A stretch of DNA of 64,000 nt from Hydrogenophaga sp. (GTDB taxonomy: Bacteria > Pseudomonadota > Gammaproteobacteria > Burkholderiales > Burkholderiaceae_C): the NCBI RefSeq assembly GCF_026125825.1, contig NZ_JAHCKK010000003.1, positions 62,001-126,000 on the forward strand, written 5' to 3'. The notes under the pieces are model-generated. The model made no database searches, was not told the DNA's origin, and saw nothing but the letters and a program-made list of their open reading frames with translations. The translations under genes were made by a program, and so were the position numbers. Shown here one piece after another: positions 45,122-55,232 of the stretch. The first letter of the stretch is position 1, and each line of letters opens with the position of its first letter.

Positions 45122-46672
45122 CTAGTTCCGTCTGAAGGTTTGGCGCAGCGCTTGCGCGGAATGCCGGACGAGTGCCCGGCCCGATGGGCTGGTGCATGTC
45201 GCCAACGCAGTGCCCCCACCGATCATCAGAGCGACCAACGCGTATTGAACGAGCAACGCCCACCAACTTGTAGGATGGAGTAGGTCCATGCGCCAGGCGC
45301 TGTACGCGATGGCCAGGCCGATGGCCAAAGGGGGCAAGGTTGTCTGCAACAACTGCGTTGAGCGCATGGCGTCAGAAAAGTGATTTCGCGTTAGCCAGAG
45401 GCTGACGCCCAATCTCAACAGATTGGCGCCCAGGTACCCTGCGCCCGCCGCCACCGGACCCCACAACAACAGCGAAGCCGCCGTCAACGCAATCGTCAGA
45501 ACCGCGTGAGCTACCGTTAGGGCCGCCATGCGGGCCTGTTGGCCAGTTCCCAACGCAAAGTAGTAGTACACGTTGACGCCGCATCCCAGAACGCCAGCAG
45601 CCGCAAGGGTACGCAGCATCGGCGCGCTGCCTTGGGCGGCCTCCGGACCGATCCACAAGGAGATGAGGCTGTGAGCGAGGGGGATCAAGGGTGCAAGGGC
45701 GCATGCACCCAGCAGGTTGAGCGCCCAGCTTGCCTGCAGGAAAAACGTGCTTCTGCGTTCCGGCGAGTCCGTTGCTGTCACAGCGAAATGCGGCAGCAAC
45801 ACCTCTGTCGCCTTGAGCAGACCCATGTGAACAACTTCCTGCAAGCGCATCGCAATGTTGAACTGCCCCACCACCGCCAGTGGGGCCAAAATACCAAGAA
45901 GATACCGATCGATCTGGTTGCTGACCGCCCCGACGAAATGTGCCCCTCCTTGCCATTTGCCGAAGGCTGCAATGGTCTTCATATCAGTTAGCGACACTCT
46001 AGGTAACGGGAAGAGAAAGGGCAGTTGGCGCCGTGCCTGAAACGTCCAGAGCACGACCGATATGATGAAACCCGCGCTGGTGCCGATGAGGAATCCCCGG
46101 TAGTCGGGCATCCACTTCGAGCCGGCCACCGCGCAAATGGCGCTGACGACAGCTGTGACCACGCTCAGTTGGGCAACTGCTGCATAGCGCTGGGTTGCAG
46201 CGATGCTTCCTTGGATGACGAGAACCACTTGCTGCGCAGCCCACCCCAACCCCGCAACCAGGAATGCCAGCCACCAATCGACGGCAAGATCGTCTTGCAC
46301 ATCGAAAAGGGTCATGGCCACATTCGCCAAGGCGACCAGACTCGCTGTCACCGCGATGCTTCCGACAACGCACAGAAAAATGGCTGTGGAGAGCAGGGAT
46401 GCCGCATGGGCGTCTCGCCGTGGAGTGGCCAGCAAAAGAGGGGCCAACTCCTTCACCATCGCTTGCCCTAGCACAGTACCCACCAGCATGAACGGCGCGT
46501 AGATGGCCAGCACCAGACCGCCCACCCCGAATGCGGGCAGGCCGATCGCCGCCACAACAATAGGCAGCGTCGCGAAATTGACCATCAAGGAGGCGGCAAA
46601 CGCCAGCAGATTCCAACGGGAATTGGAAAGGAGTTTGCCATTGGCACCGTCGGGTGCCTGAGTGGAGTTCAC
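45122..46672 (-). CDS. polysaccharide flippase (Wzx-like, MATE/MVF superfamily)
   Basis: A 516-residue membrane protein with twelve to fourteen hydrophobic segments. The N-terminus SNSRWNLLAFAASLMVNFATLPIVVA is typical of RfbX/Wzx flippases. It would move the lipid-linked repeat unit to the periplasmic face. The start is taken as GTG at 46672, overlapping the upstream stop (GTGA); the frame further upstream is a shadow of the aminotransferase gene. The protein ends two bases before the AsnB-type gene. Confidence 0.87.
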   Translation of the reverse strand: MNSTQAPDGANGKLLSNSRWNLLAFAASLMVNFATLPIVVAAIGLPAFGVGGLVLAIYAPFMLVGTVLGQAMVKELAPLLLATPRRDAHAASLLSTAIFLCVVGSIAVTASLVALANVAMTLFDVQDDLAVDWWLAFLVAGLGWAAQQVVLVIQGSIAATQRYAAVAQLSVVTAVVSAICAVAGSKWMPDYRGFLIGTSAGFIISVVLWTFQARRQLPFLFPLPRVSLTDMKTIAAFGKWQGGAHFVGAVSNQIDRYLLGILAPLAVVGQFNIAMRLQEVVHMGLLKATEVLLPHFAVTATDSPERRSTFFLQASWALNLLGACALAPLIPLAHSLISLWIGPEAAQGSAPMLRTLAAAGVLGCGVNVYYYFALGTGQQARMAALTVAHAVLTIALTAASLLLWGPVAAGAGYLGANLLRLGVSLWLTRNHFSDAMRSTQLLQTTLPPLAIGLAIAYSAWRMDLLHPTSWWALLVQYALVALMIGGGTALATCTSPSGRALVRHSAQALRQTFRRN

Positions 46673-47772
46673 GCCGGCAACTCGCCGATCGCCTCGACAA
46701 CCCGTGCCACGTGCGCCGCGGTCATCTCGGGAAAGATGGGGATTGAGACGATGTGCGACTGGTTGCGGTGCGCGTTGGGGAACTCCTCCGGGCGATGGGC
46801 AAAGCGCGAGTAGCACGGGAGAAAGGGCAGCGCGACGGGATAACTTATGACGGTTTGAATGCCCTGCGTGCTCAGGTGCTGGACCAGACGGTCCCGATTC
46901 TCGTGTCGGATGACATAGAGGTGATACACATGTTCCCGTCCGGATGCGCAGGTCGGCCGCGTCACACCAGGTGTATGGGCAAGCATCTCGTCGTACTGCT
47001 GTGCAATGGCCTGCCGGCGGCGTGTCCAGGCGGCGAGGTGGGGCAGCTTGACGGACAGCACGGCCGCTTGCAGACCATCCAGGCGGCTGTTGACTCCTTC
47101 AATCTGGTGATCGCCTTTGTTGATACCTCCATGCCGTGCAAACATCGCCATCCGTTGGGCCAATGCTGCGTCGTTGGTCGTGATTGCGCCAGCATCACCC
47201 ATCGCGCCCAGGTTCTTGCCCGGGTAGAAGGAGTACGACGCCGCGTTGCCGAAACTGCCAACGAGTTGACCCTTGTACCGCGCCAGGTGGGCTTGTGCGC
47301 AGTCTTCAATGACCCAGAGGCCATGTTTGCGTGCGATGGCCATGATCGCGTCCATGTCTGCCGGCTGTCCATATAGGTGGACCGGTACGATGCCCACCGT
47401 TCGGGACGTGATGCGAGCTTCGATCTGCGCAGGATCGATCGTGAAGGTTTGCGCATCCGTATCGCAGAATACAGGCGTGCCACCGGCTTGGGAAATCGTT
47501 TCGCTGGTGCTGATCCAGGAGTGTGCGGTGGTCAACACCTCGTCGCCGGGTTTCACGCCGAGGGCGTGCATGGCGATGTACAGAGAGTCGGTGCCATTGG
47601 CGCAAGAGATGCAGTGTTGCGCTCCCACGGCCGCGGCAAACTCTGCCTCGAACTTCTGCACGAAAGGTCCTCGGATAAAGGCAGAAGTGCGGATTACCTC
47701 GGCAATGGCAGCGTCGACCTCGGGCTTGATCGACAAATACTGGGCGTGCAGGTCTGCAAATGGAACGTTCAT
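46669..47772 (-). CDS. DegT/DnrJ/EryC1 sugar aminotransferase (WbpE/WlbC-like)
   Basis: A 367-residue PLP enzyme. FADLHAQY is at the start, the PLP-phosphate site is NGTDSLYIAM near residue 59, Asp157 lies in VIEDCAQAH, and the PLP Lys is K186 in FYPGKNLGA. It belongs to the group that aminates C3 keto sugars (WbpE/WlbC or QdtB/FdtB). The upstream Gfo/Idh gene and the coupled acetyltransferase point to UDP-3-keto-GlcNAcA as substrate. No ketoisomerase for the dTDP route is present. Confidence 0.87.
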   Translation of the reverse strand: MNVPFADLHAQYLSIKPEVDAAIAEVIRTSAFIRGPFVQKFEAEFAAAVGAQHCISCANGTDSLYIAMHALGVKPGDEVLTTAHSWISTSETISQAGGTPVFCDTDAQTFTIDPAQIEARITSRTVGIVPVHLYGQPADMDAIMAIARKHGLWVIEDCAQAHLARYKGQLVGSFGNAASYSFYPGKNLGAMGDAGAITTNDAALAQRMAMFARHGGINKGDHQIEGVNSRLDGLQAAVLSVKLPHLAAWTRRRQAIAQQYDEMLAHTPGVTRPTCASGREHVYHLYVIRHENRDRLVQHLSTQGIQTVISYPVALPFLPCYSRFAHRPEEFPNAHRNQSHIVSIPIFPEMTAAHVARVVEAIGELPA

Positions 47773-48257
47773 TTTAGAGTCGGACGGTTGGGGTGACGGC
47801 GGGCGGGGTTGCCCGAGTAGGTGCCAGGTTCGGTAATGTCGCGTGTCACCACGGCGCCAGCGCCAATCACGACATCGTCGCATATGCACACCGGCAGGAG
47901 TGTGGCGTTGGAGCCCACGGAAACACGGTTACCCAGGTAGGTCGATTTCCACAATGCGCGGTTGCCGCGCGCCGGACCACCCAGGGCAAACAGGTCGTTG
48001 GTGAACATCACGCCATGGCCGATGAAGCAGTCTTCACCGATTTCAACGAGTTCGCAGATGAACGCATGGGACTGCACCTTGGTTCGTGCGCCGATCTTCA
48101 CGCCCTTCTGGATCTCGACGAAAGGGCCAACGAAGCAATCGTCCCCCAGCGTGCACTCGTAGACATTGGCAGGCTCAACGACGCGCACGCGCTCCCCGCA
48201 AGTGACATCGCGGACCTGGGCCTTGAGCATGGATGGGGTTTTGCCCGGCGTGCTCAT
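47769..48257 (-). CDS. hexapeptide-repeat N-acetyltransferase (WbpD/WlbB-like)
   Basis: A 162-residue left-handed beta-helix protein with repeats from about residue 25 (YECTLGDDCFVGPFVEI) to 150 and the GHGVMFTND segment near residue 82 seen in 3-N-acetyltransferases. The tail ITEPGTYSGNPARRH is family-like. It should acetylate the 3-amino group made by the coupled aminotransferase. Four-base overlaps on both sides tie it to the aminotransferase and the oxidoreductase. The start at 48257 is chosen for the ATGA overlap. Confidence 0.87.
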   Translation of the reverse strand: MSTPGKTPSMLKAQVRDVTCGERVRVVEPANVYECTLGDDCFVGPFVEIQKGVKIGARTKVQSHAFICELVEIGEDCFIGHGVMFTNDLFALGGPARGNRALWKSTYLGNRVSVGSNATLLPVCICDDVVIGAGAVVTRDITEPGTYSGNPARRHPNRPTLK

Positions 48258-49312
48258 TTGCGGCCTAGCTTGCAATGCTCGACCTTCAGCGGCAACTGCA
48301 CCTCTTTGCCAGACGCAATGGACTCATAGAGCGCCATGATCAACTCCAGGCTCTGTCGCCCTTGATGGCCATCCACCAAGGCTTCCGTGCCGTTCACAAA
48401 GCAGTCGACCACATGTTCGTAATAGGCCTGATGTCCGAAGCCGTATACGTTGGGCGGGTTGACCGAGTATTTGTCCATCACGTCGCCATCCGATTCCAGG
48501 GCGTGCGCGAACTGCCAAGTGCGAATCTTGTTCACCGAGAAACCTGCGATCTCCACCGAGCCACCCGAGCCCAGCACGGACAGCGACCCCTCCATGTCCT
48601 TGGGGCGCGTGGCTGAAGTCGCTTCCACAATGCCAAGAGCGCCGTTGCGGAACTTGATGGTGGCGACCGCGGTGTCTTCCGCTTCGATCTTCGCAAGGGC
48701 CGTGATGCCACGCGCGTGCACGCTTTCCACATCGCCCATGAACCAGCTCAACATGTCGACGTGGTGGCTTGCCTGGTTGGACAGCACGCCGCCATCCTGC
48801 GCCCACGTTCCCCGCCAGTTGTCATGGTCGTAGTAGCTTTGGTCACGGCACCAGCGCACGCGCACCGTGCCGAGAACCAGCTGGCCGAATCGGCCCGCGT
48901 CCAGTGCTTCGCGCGCTTTCACGACCGGCACATTGAAGCGGTTCTGTTTCACGACGAAAAGGCGCACGCCATTGGCATCACAGGCTTCGATCATCGCGTT
49001 GGCATCCGACAGCGTAAGCGCCATCGGTTTTTCAACCACGACATGCTTGCGGGCGGATGCGACCGCGATCGCATGTTCGGCATGCATGCCGCTGGGCGTG
49101 AGAACGGACACCACGTCGATGTCTGGGCGCGCCAGCATCTCCTCGATCGAGTGGAATGCCGGCACACCATAGGTGGCCCCGAAAGCGTCCGCTCGCTCGC
49201 CTTGAATGTCACAAACCGCTGCCAGCCGTGCGCCCTTGATCTGCCCCTTGCCGAGGAGCTCTGCGTGGCGTTTGGCGATTCGGCCGCAGCCCAGGATTGC
49301 GAAGTTGATCAT
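48254..49312 (-). CDS. Gfo/Idh/MocA oxidoreductase (WlbA/WbpB-like)
   Basis: A 352-residue NAD(P)-dependent oxidoreductase. The Rossmann motif is ILGCGRIAKRH, the catalytic Lys lies in VVEKPMAL, and the segment GGVLSNQASHHVDML contains the His pair expected in the WlbA/WbpB group. WlbA oxidises C3 of UDP-GlcNAc-uronic acid. The next two genes encode the aminotransferase and acetyltransferase of the same pathway. The UDP-GlcNAc 6-dehydrogenase that must act before it was not found in the window. Confidence 0.87.
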   Translation of the reverse strand: MINFAILGCGRIAKRHAELLGKGQIKGARLAAVCDIQGERADAFGATYGVPAFHSIEEMLARPDIDVVSVLTPSGMHAEHAIAVASARKHVVVEKPMALTLSDANAMIEACDANGVRLFVVKQNRFNVPVVKAREALDAGRFGQLVLGTVRVRWCRDQSYYDHDNWRGTWAQDGGVLSNQASHHVDMLSWFMGDVESVHARGITALAKIEAEDTAVATIKFRNGALGIVEATSATRPKDMEGSLSVLGSGGSVEIAGFSVNKIRTWQFAHALESDGDVMDKYSVNPPNVYGFGHQAYYEHVVDCFVNGTEALVDGHQGRQSLELIMALYESIASGKEVQLPLKVEHCKLGRK

Positions 49313-49363
49313 GTGTCTCGATGGATGGTGAATGCTTGGGAGTAGAGTGGGTGTCGCAGGGGC

Positions 49364-50488
49364 TTACTCGACGCTGACGTTGACGCTGTATCCGTGGGTT
49401 TTCAGCAAGGCGTGCTGCTTGGCCTGTGCGAGGTCGAAAGCCACCATTTCGGCGCACATTTCCTGCGCAGTGATCTCAGGCTCCCACCCCAGCTTCTGCT
49501 TGGCCTTGGTGGGGTCCCCCAACAGTGTTTCCACCTCCGCAGGGCGGAAGTAGCGTGGGTCGATTTTCACGACTGCGCGCTCTTTGGCCGAGAGAGCTGC
49601 AGGCGGATTGGTCCAGTAGGCAATCTCTTCGACTCCCTTGCCTTCCCAGCGCAGTGCCATGCCGAGTTCAGCGGCTGTCCACTCAATGAACTGGCGCACG
49701 CTGTACTGCTTGCCGGTGGCGATGACAAAGTCCTCGGGTTGCTCCTGCTGCAGCATCATCCATTGCATGCGGACGTAGTCCTTGGCGTGACCCCAATCTC
49801 GCAGCGCATCGATGTTGCCCATGTACAGGCAATCCTCGAGCCCCTGGCTGATGTTGGCCAGTCCGCGGGTGATCTTGCGGGTCACGAAGGTTTCGCCGCG
49901 GCGCGGGCTCTCGTGGTTGAACAAGACACCGTTGCAGGCATACATGCCGTAGGCCTCCCGGTAGTTCACGGTGATCCAGTACGCGTAGAGCTTCGCCACG
50001 GCATAGGGGCTGCGGGGATAGAACGGCGTGGTTTCCTTCTGAGGGACTTCCTGCACCAGACCATAGAGTTCGCTGGTGCTAGCCTGGTAAAAGCGGGTCT
50101 TCTTTTCGAGTCCGAGGATGCGGATCGCCTCCAGCATGCGCAGCGTGCCCATGCCATCGACATCGGCGGTGTACTCTGGGCTTTCGAAGCTCACGGCGAC
50201 ATGGCTTTGCGCTCCGAGGTTGTAGATCTCGTCGGGTTGCGTCTCCTGGATGATGCGCACCAGATTGCTGGTGTCGCTCAGGTCACCATAGTGAAGTTTG
50301 AAGCGTGCGTTCTCGATGTGCGGGTCCTGGTAAATGTGATCCACCCGCGCGGTGTTGAAGCTTGAGGCACGGCGCTTGATGCCATGCACGGTATAGCCTT
50401 TCTCAAGCAGAAATTCAGCCAGATAGCTGCCGTCCTGTCCGGTGATACCCGTGATCAGGGCGGTCTTGGGGGTATTGAGTTGTGGCAT
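49364..50488 (-). CDS. gmd: GDP-mannose 4,6-dehydratase
   Basis: A 374-residue extended SDR with the characteristic start [42 protein letters not shown] (active Thr/Ser) and YAVAK as Tyr-Lys. [18 protein letters not shown] near residue 190 is diagnostic. It converts GDP-D-mannose to the 4-keto-6-deoxy intermediate. The adjacent fcl gene then yields GDP-L-fucose. Length and motifs are complete. Confidence 0.96.
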   Translation of the reverse strand: MPQLNTPKTALITGITGQDGSYLAEFLLEKGYTVHGIKRRASSFNTARVDHIYQDPHIENARFKLHYGDLSDTSNLVRIIQETQPDEIYNLGAQSHVAVSFESPEYTADVDGMGTLRMLEAIRILGLEKKTRFYQASTSELYGLVQEVPQKETTPFYPRSPYAVAKLYAYWITVNYREAYGMYACNGVLFNHESPRRGETFVTRKITRGLANISQGLEDCLYMGNIDALRDWGHAKDYVRMQWMMLQQEQPEDFVIATGKQYSVRQFIEWTAAELGMALRWEGKGVEEIAYWTNPPAALSAKERAVVKIDPRYFRPAEVETLLGDPTKAKQKLGWEPEITAQEMCAEMVAFDLAQAKQHALLKTHGYSVNVSVE

Positions 50489-50492
50489 GTTC

Positions 50493-51482
50493 TTAGAGAC
50501 TGGGAACGTGGGTATTCAGAAAATCGGCGTAGGCCCGGGACAGTCCCGACTCCAGGTCGGTTTGCGCCCGCCAACCCAATGCGTGGATCCGCCGGCTGTC
50601 CATGAGTTTGCGGGGAGTGCCATCGGGCTTGCTGGTGTCGAACTGGATGCTGCCTTCAAAACCCACCGCCCGGCTCACGGCACGTGCTAGGTCGGCAATG
50701 CTGATGTCCGACCCCCAGCCCACATTGATGTGGCTCAGCATGGGGAGGGTGTATTGATCGAAGAGCTGCTTTGGCAGGTTCATGACATGCACACTGGCGG
50801 CGGCCATGTCGTCCACATACAGAAACTCGCGCATCGGCGTGCCGGTGCCCCAGATCGTGACCACAGGCGACTTCGCGATCCTGGCTTCGTGGAAGCGGCG
50901 AATGAGGGCGGGAATGACGTGGGAGTTCTCCGGGTGATAGTTGTCGCCCGGGCCATACAAGTTCGTGGGCATCACGCTGCGGTAGTCAATGCCGTGGCTT
51001 TGCCCGTACTGCCGGTTGTAGCTCTCGCACAGTTTGATGCCCGCGATCTTTGCGATCGCGTACGGTTCGTTGGTGGGTTCCAAAGGCCCTGTGAGCAAGG
51101 CTTCCTCCGCCATGGGCTGCGGCGCCATCCGGGGATAGATGCAGCTCGATCCGAGGAAAAGAAGCCTCTTGACGCCATGGCGGAAAGCTGCTTCGACAAC
51201 GTTGACCTGCATCGTCAGGTTGTCGTAGATGAAATCGGCCGGGTAAGTGTTGTTGGCATGAATTCCCCCCACCCGGGCTGCCGCCAAGTACACCTGTTCG
51301 GGTTGTTCTTCGGCGAAGAAGCTGCGCACCGCCAGTTGGTCGGTCAGATCCAGATCGGCGTGGGTGCGCGTGACGATGTGGCTCTGCGGATGTCCCGCCG
51401 CCAACAACTGGCGCACGATGGCCGAGCCCACCATGCCGCGATGTCCCGCCACATAGATTTTTGTTGCCGGTGTGTTGCTCAT
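50493..51482 (-). CDS. fcl: GDP-L-fucose synthase
   Basis: A 329-residue epimerase/reductase (also called WcaG). Features are [36 protein letters not shown] with the active Ser, the catalytic Cys in this group, and YAIAK as Tyr-Lys. It epimerises C3 and C5 and reduces C4 of the gmd product. It lies four bases upstream of gmd in the same transcript and just downstream of rmlC. Confidence 0.95.
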   Translation of the reverse strand: MSNTPATKIYVAGHRGMVGSAIVRQLLAAGHPQSHIVTRTHADLDLTDQLAVRSFFAEEQPEQVYLAAARVGGIHANNTYPADFIYDNLTMQVNVVEAAFRHGVKRLLFLGSSCIYPRMAPQPMAEEALLTGPLEPTNEPYAIAKIAGIKLCESYNRQYGQSHGIDYRSVMPTNLYGPGDNYHPENSHVIPALIRRFHEARIAKSPVVTIWGTGTPMREFLYVDDMAAASVHVMNLPKQLFDQYTLPMLSHINVGWGSDISIADLARAVSRAVGFEGSIQFDTSKPDGTPRKLMDSRRIHALGWRAQTDLESGLSRAYADFLNTHVPSL

Positions 51483-51483
51483 G

Positions 51484-52044
51484 TCATTGGGAAAAATTCA
51501 GGAAGACCTCTGCGTCGGACAAGCGCTTGCCGGTCAGGTCTTTTGTCGACAGAAGGGGTTCGATGTCCAGCTTTGGCCAAGCGATCTGGATTTCCGGATC
51601 GTTCCAGGCGATGCATCGCTCGTGTTGGGGCGCGTAGTAGTCGGTGGTTTTATAGAGAAAATCGGCCGACTCGCTGAGCACCAGGAAACCATGGGCAAAG
51701 CCAGGTGGGACCCAGAGTTGGTGATGGTTGTCCTCACTGAGCACCGATCCCACCCACTGACCAAAGGTTGGCGAGGCTCTGCGGATGTCAACGGCCACAT
51801 CAAAGACCGAGCCGCGCACGACGCGCACCAGTTTTCCTTGGGGCTGCTGCACTTGGTAGTGCAGCCCGCGCAGCACACCGTAAGCGCTGCGGCTGTGGTT
51901 GTCCTGGACGAAATTCAGGTCCAGGCCAGTGACATCGCGGAAAGCCTTCTGATTGAAGCTCTCGAAGAAGAAGCCGCGCGCGTCGCCGAACACCTTGGGT
52001 TCGATCAGCAGCACGTCGGGGATGGCGGTAGGTGTGACCTTCAT
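51484..52044 (-). CDS. rmlC: dTDP-4-dehydrorhamnose 3,5-epimerase
   Basis: A 186-residue cupin-fold epimerase. Motifs are RGLHYQ (catalytic His), [22 protein letters not shown] and the YKTTDYY segment with the active Tyr. Length is the family norm. It overlaps rmlA by four bases and ends one base before the fcl start region. It makes the third step of dTDP-L-rhamnose synthesis. Confidence 0.96.
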   Translation of the reverse strand: MKVTPTAIPDVLLIEPKVFGDARGFFFESFNQKAFRDVTGLDLNFVQDNHSRSAYGVLRGLHYQVQQPQGKLVRVVRGSVFDVAVDIRRASPTFGQWVGSVLSEDNHHQLWVPPGFAHGFLVLSESADFLYKTTDYYAPQHERCIAWNDPEIQIAWPKLDIEPLLSTKDLTGKRLSDAEVFLNFSQ

Positions 52045-52928
52045 TCGGGCCTCGGGTCATTGAGAAGACGCAGCAAGTATTGTCCATAGCCGTTCTTGCT
52101 CAGTGGTTGCGCCAGCGCTTCGAGGGCCGCGCTGTCGATCCAGCCATGCCGCCAGGCGATCTCTTCCGGGCAGGCGATCTTCAAGCCTTGCCGGTGCTCC
52201 AGCGTGGCAATGAATTGTCCGGCCTGCAGCAGGCTGTCGTGCGTGCCGGTGTCGAGCCAGGCATAGCCGCGTTGCATGATCTGCACGTTCAACTGGCCGC
52301 GCTCAAGGTACGCCTGATTGACGGCCGTGATCTCCAACTCCCCACGCGCACTGGGCTTCACGGCACGGGCGATGTCGATCACCTGCGCGTCATAGAAGTA
52401 CAGCCCCGTCACGGCGTAGTTGCTCTTGGGTTGGGCCGGCTTCTCTTCGATGCTGCGGGCCGTTCCCTGGGCGTCGAAGGCGACCACGCCATAGCGTTGT
52501 GGATCGGTCACGTGGTAGGCAAAAACGGTAGCGCCGCTGGCCTGTTTGTCGGCGTTAGCGAGCAGGCTCGCGAAGTCGTGGCCGTAGTAAATGTTGTCGC
52601 CGAGCACCAGGGCGCTCGGGCTGTCGCCCACGAAGTCAGCTCCGATGACGAAGGCCTGCGCCAGGCCGTCCGGGCTGGGTTGCACCGCGTATTGCAGGTT
52701 CATGCCCCAGGCACTGCCGTCGCCCAGCAACTGCTGGAAGCGCGGCGTATCTTGCGGTGTGCTGATCACCAGCACCTCGCGGATGCCGGCGAGCATGAGC
52801 GTGGTCAGCGGGTAATAGATCATCGGCTTGTCGTACACCGGCAGCAATTGCTTGCTGATGGCGAGCGTGGCCGGGTGCAGGCGGGTGCCCGAGCCGCCTG
52901 CGAGGATGATGCCTTTGCGTTGCGTCAT
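52041..52928 (-). CDS. rmlA: glucose-1-phosphate thymidylyltransferase
   Basis: A 295-residue nucleotidyltransferase with [20 protein letters not shown] at the N-terminus, [15 protein letters not shown] and GDNIYYG around the metal-binding Asp. EEKPAQPKS and the C-terminal helix pair complete the family. It starts dTDP-sugar synthesis and would also serve the WecE-based amino sugar branch. It overlaps rmlC and lies 18 bases after rmlD. Confidence 0.96.
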   Translation of the reverse strand: MTQRKGIILAGGSGTRLHPATLAISKQLLPVYDKPMIYYPLTTLMLAGIREVLVISTPQDTPRFQQLLGDGSAWGMNLQYAVQPSPDGLAQAFVIGADFVGDSPSALVLGDNIYYGHDFASLLANADKQASGATVFAYHVTDPQRYGVVAFDAQGTARSIEEKPAQPKSNYAVTGLYFYDAQVIDIARAVKPSARGELEITAVNQAYLERGQLNVQIMQRGYAWLDTGTHDSLLQAGQFIATLEHRQGLKIACPEEIAWRHGWIDSAALEALAQPLSKNGYGQYLLRLLNDPRPE

Positions 52929-52946
52929 GCGGATGTGCCCCTTGGG

Positions 52947-53846
52947 TCAGAGGATTTCGGCAAGCATACGCCGCACGCCGACTTGCCACGAGGGCAAAGC
53001 CAGCCCGAATGTCTGGCGCAGGTGCTGGGTGTCCAGCCGCGAGTTCAGCGGACGCCGGGCGGGGGTGGGGTAGGCGCTGGTGGGCACGGGCGCTACTTCG
53101 TGTGCCTTGATGGCGAGGTCGGGTTTCAGCGCGCGCGCGGTGTCGAGGACGAAGCGGGCATAGCCGTTCCAGCTGGTTTCGCCGTCCGCGGCCAGGTGGT
53201 AGGTGCCAGCGCACGCGGGATCGTGCATCGTATGCCGTATGGCGTGGGCCGTGACGTCGGCGATGAGCTCGGCGCCGGTGGGTGCGCCCCATTGGTCGTC
53301 GATGACGGTGAGGCGCTCACGTTCCTGTGCCAGGCGCAGCATGGTGCGCGCGAAATTGCCGCCGCGCGCGGCATAGACCCAGCTGGTGCGCAGGATCAGG
53401 TGCCGCGCTCCGCTGGCACGCACCAAGTCCTCACCGTCGCGCTTGGTCATGCCATAAACACTCAGGGGCGCAGAGGGGGCATCCTCGCGCCAGGGAAGGT
53501 GGCCGCTGCCGTCGAACACGTAGTCGGTGGAGTAGTGCACCAGCATCGCGTCCACTTGGCGCGCGGCGTCGGCCAGCGCCCCGGGCGCCTCGGTGTTGAC
53601 GGTGCGCGCCAGCGCGGGCTCGCTCTCGGCTCGGTCCACGGCCGTGTGGGCGGCGGCATTGACGATCACGTCGGGGCGCAGTCGGTGCACGGTCTCGTGC
53701 AACGCATCGGGCCGGGTAAGGTCGCCGCAGCCGCCATCGGCTGGGCTGCTATGTCGATCCAGGGCGACGAGTTCGCCCAGCGGCGCGAGACTGCGCTGCA
53801 GCTCCCAGCCGACTTGTCCATTTTTGCCGAGCAGCAGGATTTTCAT
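52947..53846 (-). CDS. rmlD: dTDP-4-dehydrorhamnose reductase
   Basis: A 299-residue SDR-like reductase. It has [16 protein letters not shown], the STDYVFDG element, and YGMTK as Tyr-Lys. The late segment [10 protein letters not shown] is diagnostic. The ATG at 53846 (MKILLLG) overlaps the rmlB stop by four bases; the longer frame is a shadow. It is the last step of dTDP-L-rhamnose synthesis. Confidence 0.95.
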   Translation of the reverse strand: MKILLLGKNGQVGWELQRSLAPLGELVALDRHSSPADGGCGDLTRPDALHETVHRLRPDVIVNAAAHTAVDRAESEPALARTVNTEAPGALADAARQVDAMLVHYSTDYVFDGSGHLPWREDAPSAPLSVYGMTKRDGEDLVRASGARHLILRTSWVYAARGGNFARTMLRLAQERERLTVIDDQWGAPTGAELIADVTAHAIRHTMHDPACAGTYHLAADGETSWNGYARFVLDTARALKPDLAIKAHEVAPVPTSAYPTPARRPLNSRLDTQHLRQTFGLALPSWQVGVRRMLAEIL

Positions 53847-54913
53847 GCGGCTGCCGCTGCTCCGTATTGCGCCTTGACCCATTGCCGGTATTCGCCGCTC
53901 TGCACGTGCGCGACCCATTCGGGGTGGTCCAGGTACCACAGCACGGTTTTGCGGATGCCAGTTTCAAAGGTCTCGACCGGCTTCCAACCGAGGTCTGCTT
54001 CGAGCTTGCGGGCATCGATGGCATAGCGGCGGTCGTGGCCGGGGCGGTCCTTCACATGGGTGATCTGGGTCGCGTACGACGCGCCGTCCGCGCGTGGGCG
54101 CAACTCGTCGAGCAGCGCGCAGATGGTGCGCACGATCTCGACGTTGGGTTTTTCGTTCCAGCCCCCCACGTTGTAGGTCTCTCCCACCGCGCCGGCTTCC
54201 AGCACACGGCGGATCGCGCTGCAATGGTCTTTCACATACAACCAATCGCGCACCTGCATGCCATCACCGTACACCGGCAGGGGCTTGCCCGCCAGCGCGT
54301 TGACGATCATGAGCGGGATCAATTTCTCGGGGAAATGGTAGGGGCCGTAGTTGTTGCTGCAGTTGGTGGTGACCACGGGCAGGCCGTGCGTGTGGTGCCA
54401 GGCACGCACCAGGTGGTCGCTCGCGGCTTTGCTGGCTGAGTACGGGCTGTTGGGTTCGTAGGCGTGCTTCTCTGTGAAGGCCGGCGCATCGGGCGCCAGG
54501 CTGCCATACACCTCGTCCGTGCTGACGTGCAGGAAGCGGAAGGCGGCCTTGTCGGTGTCGGGCAGTCTGCTCCAGTGAGTGCGCACTGCTTCAAGGAGGC
54601 GGAAGGTGCCGACCACATTGGTCTGGATGAAGTCCTCCGCGCCATGGATGGAGCGGTCCACATGGCTCTCAGCGGCGAAATGCACCACCGCGCGCGGCAG
54701 GTGTTCGGTGAGCAGGCCTGCTACCAGTGCGGTGTCGCCGATGTCCCCTTGGACGAACCTGTGGCGCGCGTCACCGCGCAGGCTGTCCAGGGTCTCCAGA
54801 TTGCCGGCATAAGTGAGCTTATCGAGGTTGATGACCGGCTCGTCGTGCAGCGCGAGCCAGTCGAGCACAAAGTTGGCGCCGATGAAGCCGGCGCCACCAG
54901 TGACGAGAATCAT
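53843..54913 (-). CDS. rmlB: dTDP-glucose 4,6-dehydratase
   Basis: A 356-residue extended SDR with [24 protein letters not shown] (active Thr with Asp-Glu), [15 protein letters not shown] (Tyr-Lys) and [17 protein letters not shown]. It is the first gene of the polysaccharide operon; a 102-base gap separates it from the conserved block upstream. Its product feeds dTDP-rhamnose and probably also the dTDP-4-amino sugar made by the WecE-type enzyme beyond the block. Confidence 0.96.
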   Translation of the reverse strand: MILVTGGAGFIGANFVLDWLALHDEPVINLDKLTYAGNLETLDSLRGDARHRFVQGDIGDTALVAGLLTEHLPRAVVHFAAESHVDRSIHGAEDFIQTNVVGTFRLLEAVRTHWSRLPDTDKAAFRFLHVSTDEVYGSLAPDAPAFTEKHAYEPNSPYSASKAASDHLVRAWHHTHGLPVVTTNCSNNYGPYHFPEKLIPLMIVNALAGKPLPVYGDGMQVRDWLYVKDHCSAIRRVLEAGAVGETYNVGGWNEKPNVEIVRTICALLDELRPRADGASYATQITHVKDRPGHDRRYAIDARKLEADLGWKPVETFETGIRKTVLWYLDHPEWVAHVQSGEYRQWVKAQYGAAAAA

Positions 54914-55015
54914 CGGTTATCCCTTGGGTGTTGGTCTGTAGGCACCATTCAGGTGCACTCTGCCCACCGCATTATCTTCGGTCTGCCAGGGCTTCCGGGC
55001 GACCGACCTGTTCCA

Positions 55016-55222
55016 TTAGTGACCGGGTGAAACGGTTTCGCCCGCTTTCAGGCGGTACACGGTGCCGCAGTACGGGCATTTCGCCTCGCCCGTGACGGCC
55101 ACGTCCAGGTAGACCTTGGGGTGGCTGTTCCACAGCTTCATGTCGGCCAGGGGGCTGGGACAGAACACGCCACCATGGGCGTTGAGGTCGGAGGCCTTGA
55201 GTTCAACGGTTGCTTTGCTCAT
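55016..55222 (-). CDS. zinc-finger domain protein (NDUFS6-type)
   Basis: A 68-residue protein inside a longer open frame; MSKATVEL at 55222 is the natural start. CPSP near residue 21 and the CPYCGTVYRL motif near residue 50, together with a His, give the likely zinc site of the small NDUFS6-like zinc-finger family. In many betaproteobacteria this gene stands next to ilvE, as here (ten bases). Function is not established. Confidence 0.8.
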   Translation of the reverse strand: MSKATVELKASDLNAHGGVFCPSPLADMKLWNSHPKVYLDVAVTGEAKCPYCGTVYRLKAGETVSPGH

Positions 55223-55232
55223 GGCGTGTTCC

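Noticed and set aside
54942-54956. Hairpin GCACC-ATTCA-GGTGC ahead of rmlB considered as a terminator
   Set aside because: The stem has only five pairs and no T run follows on either strand.
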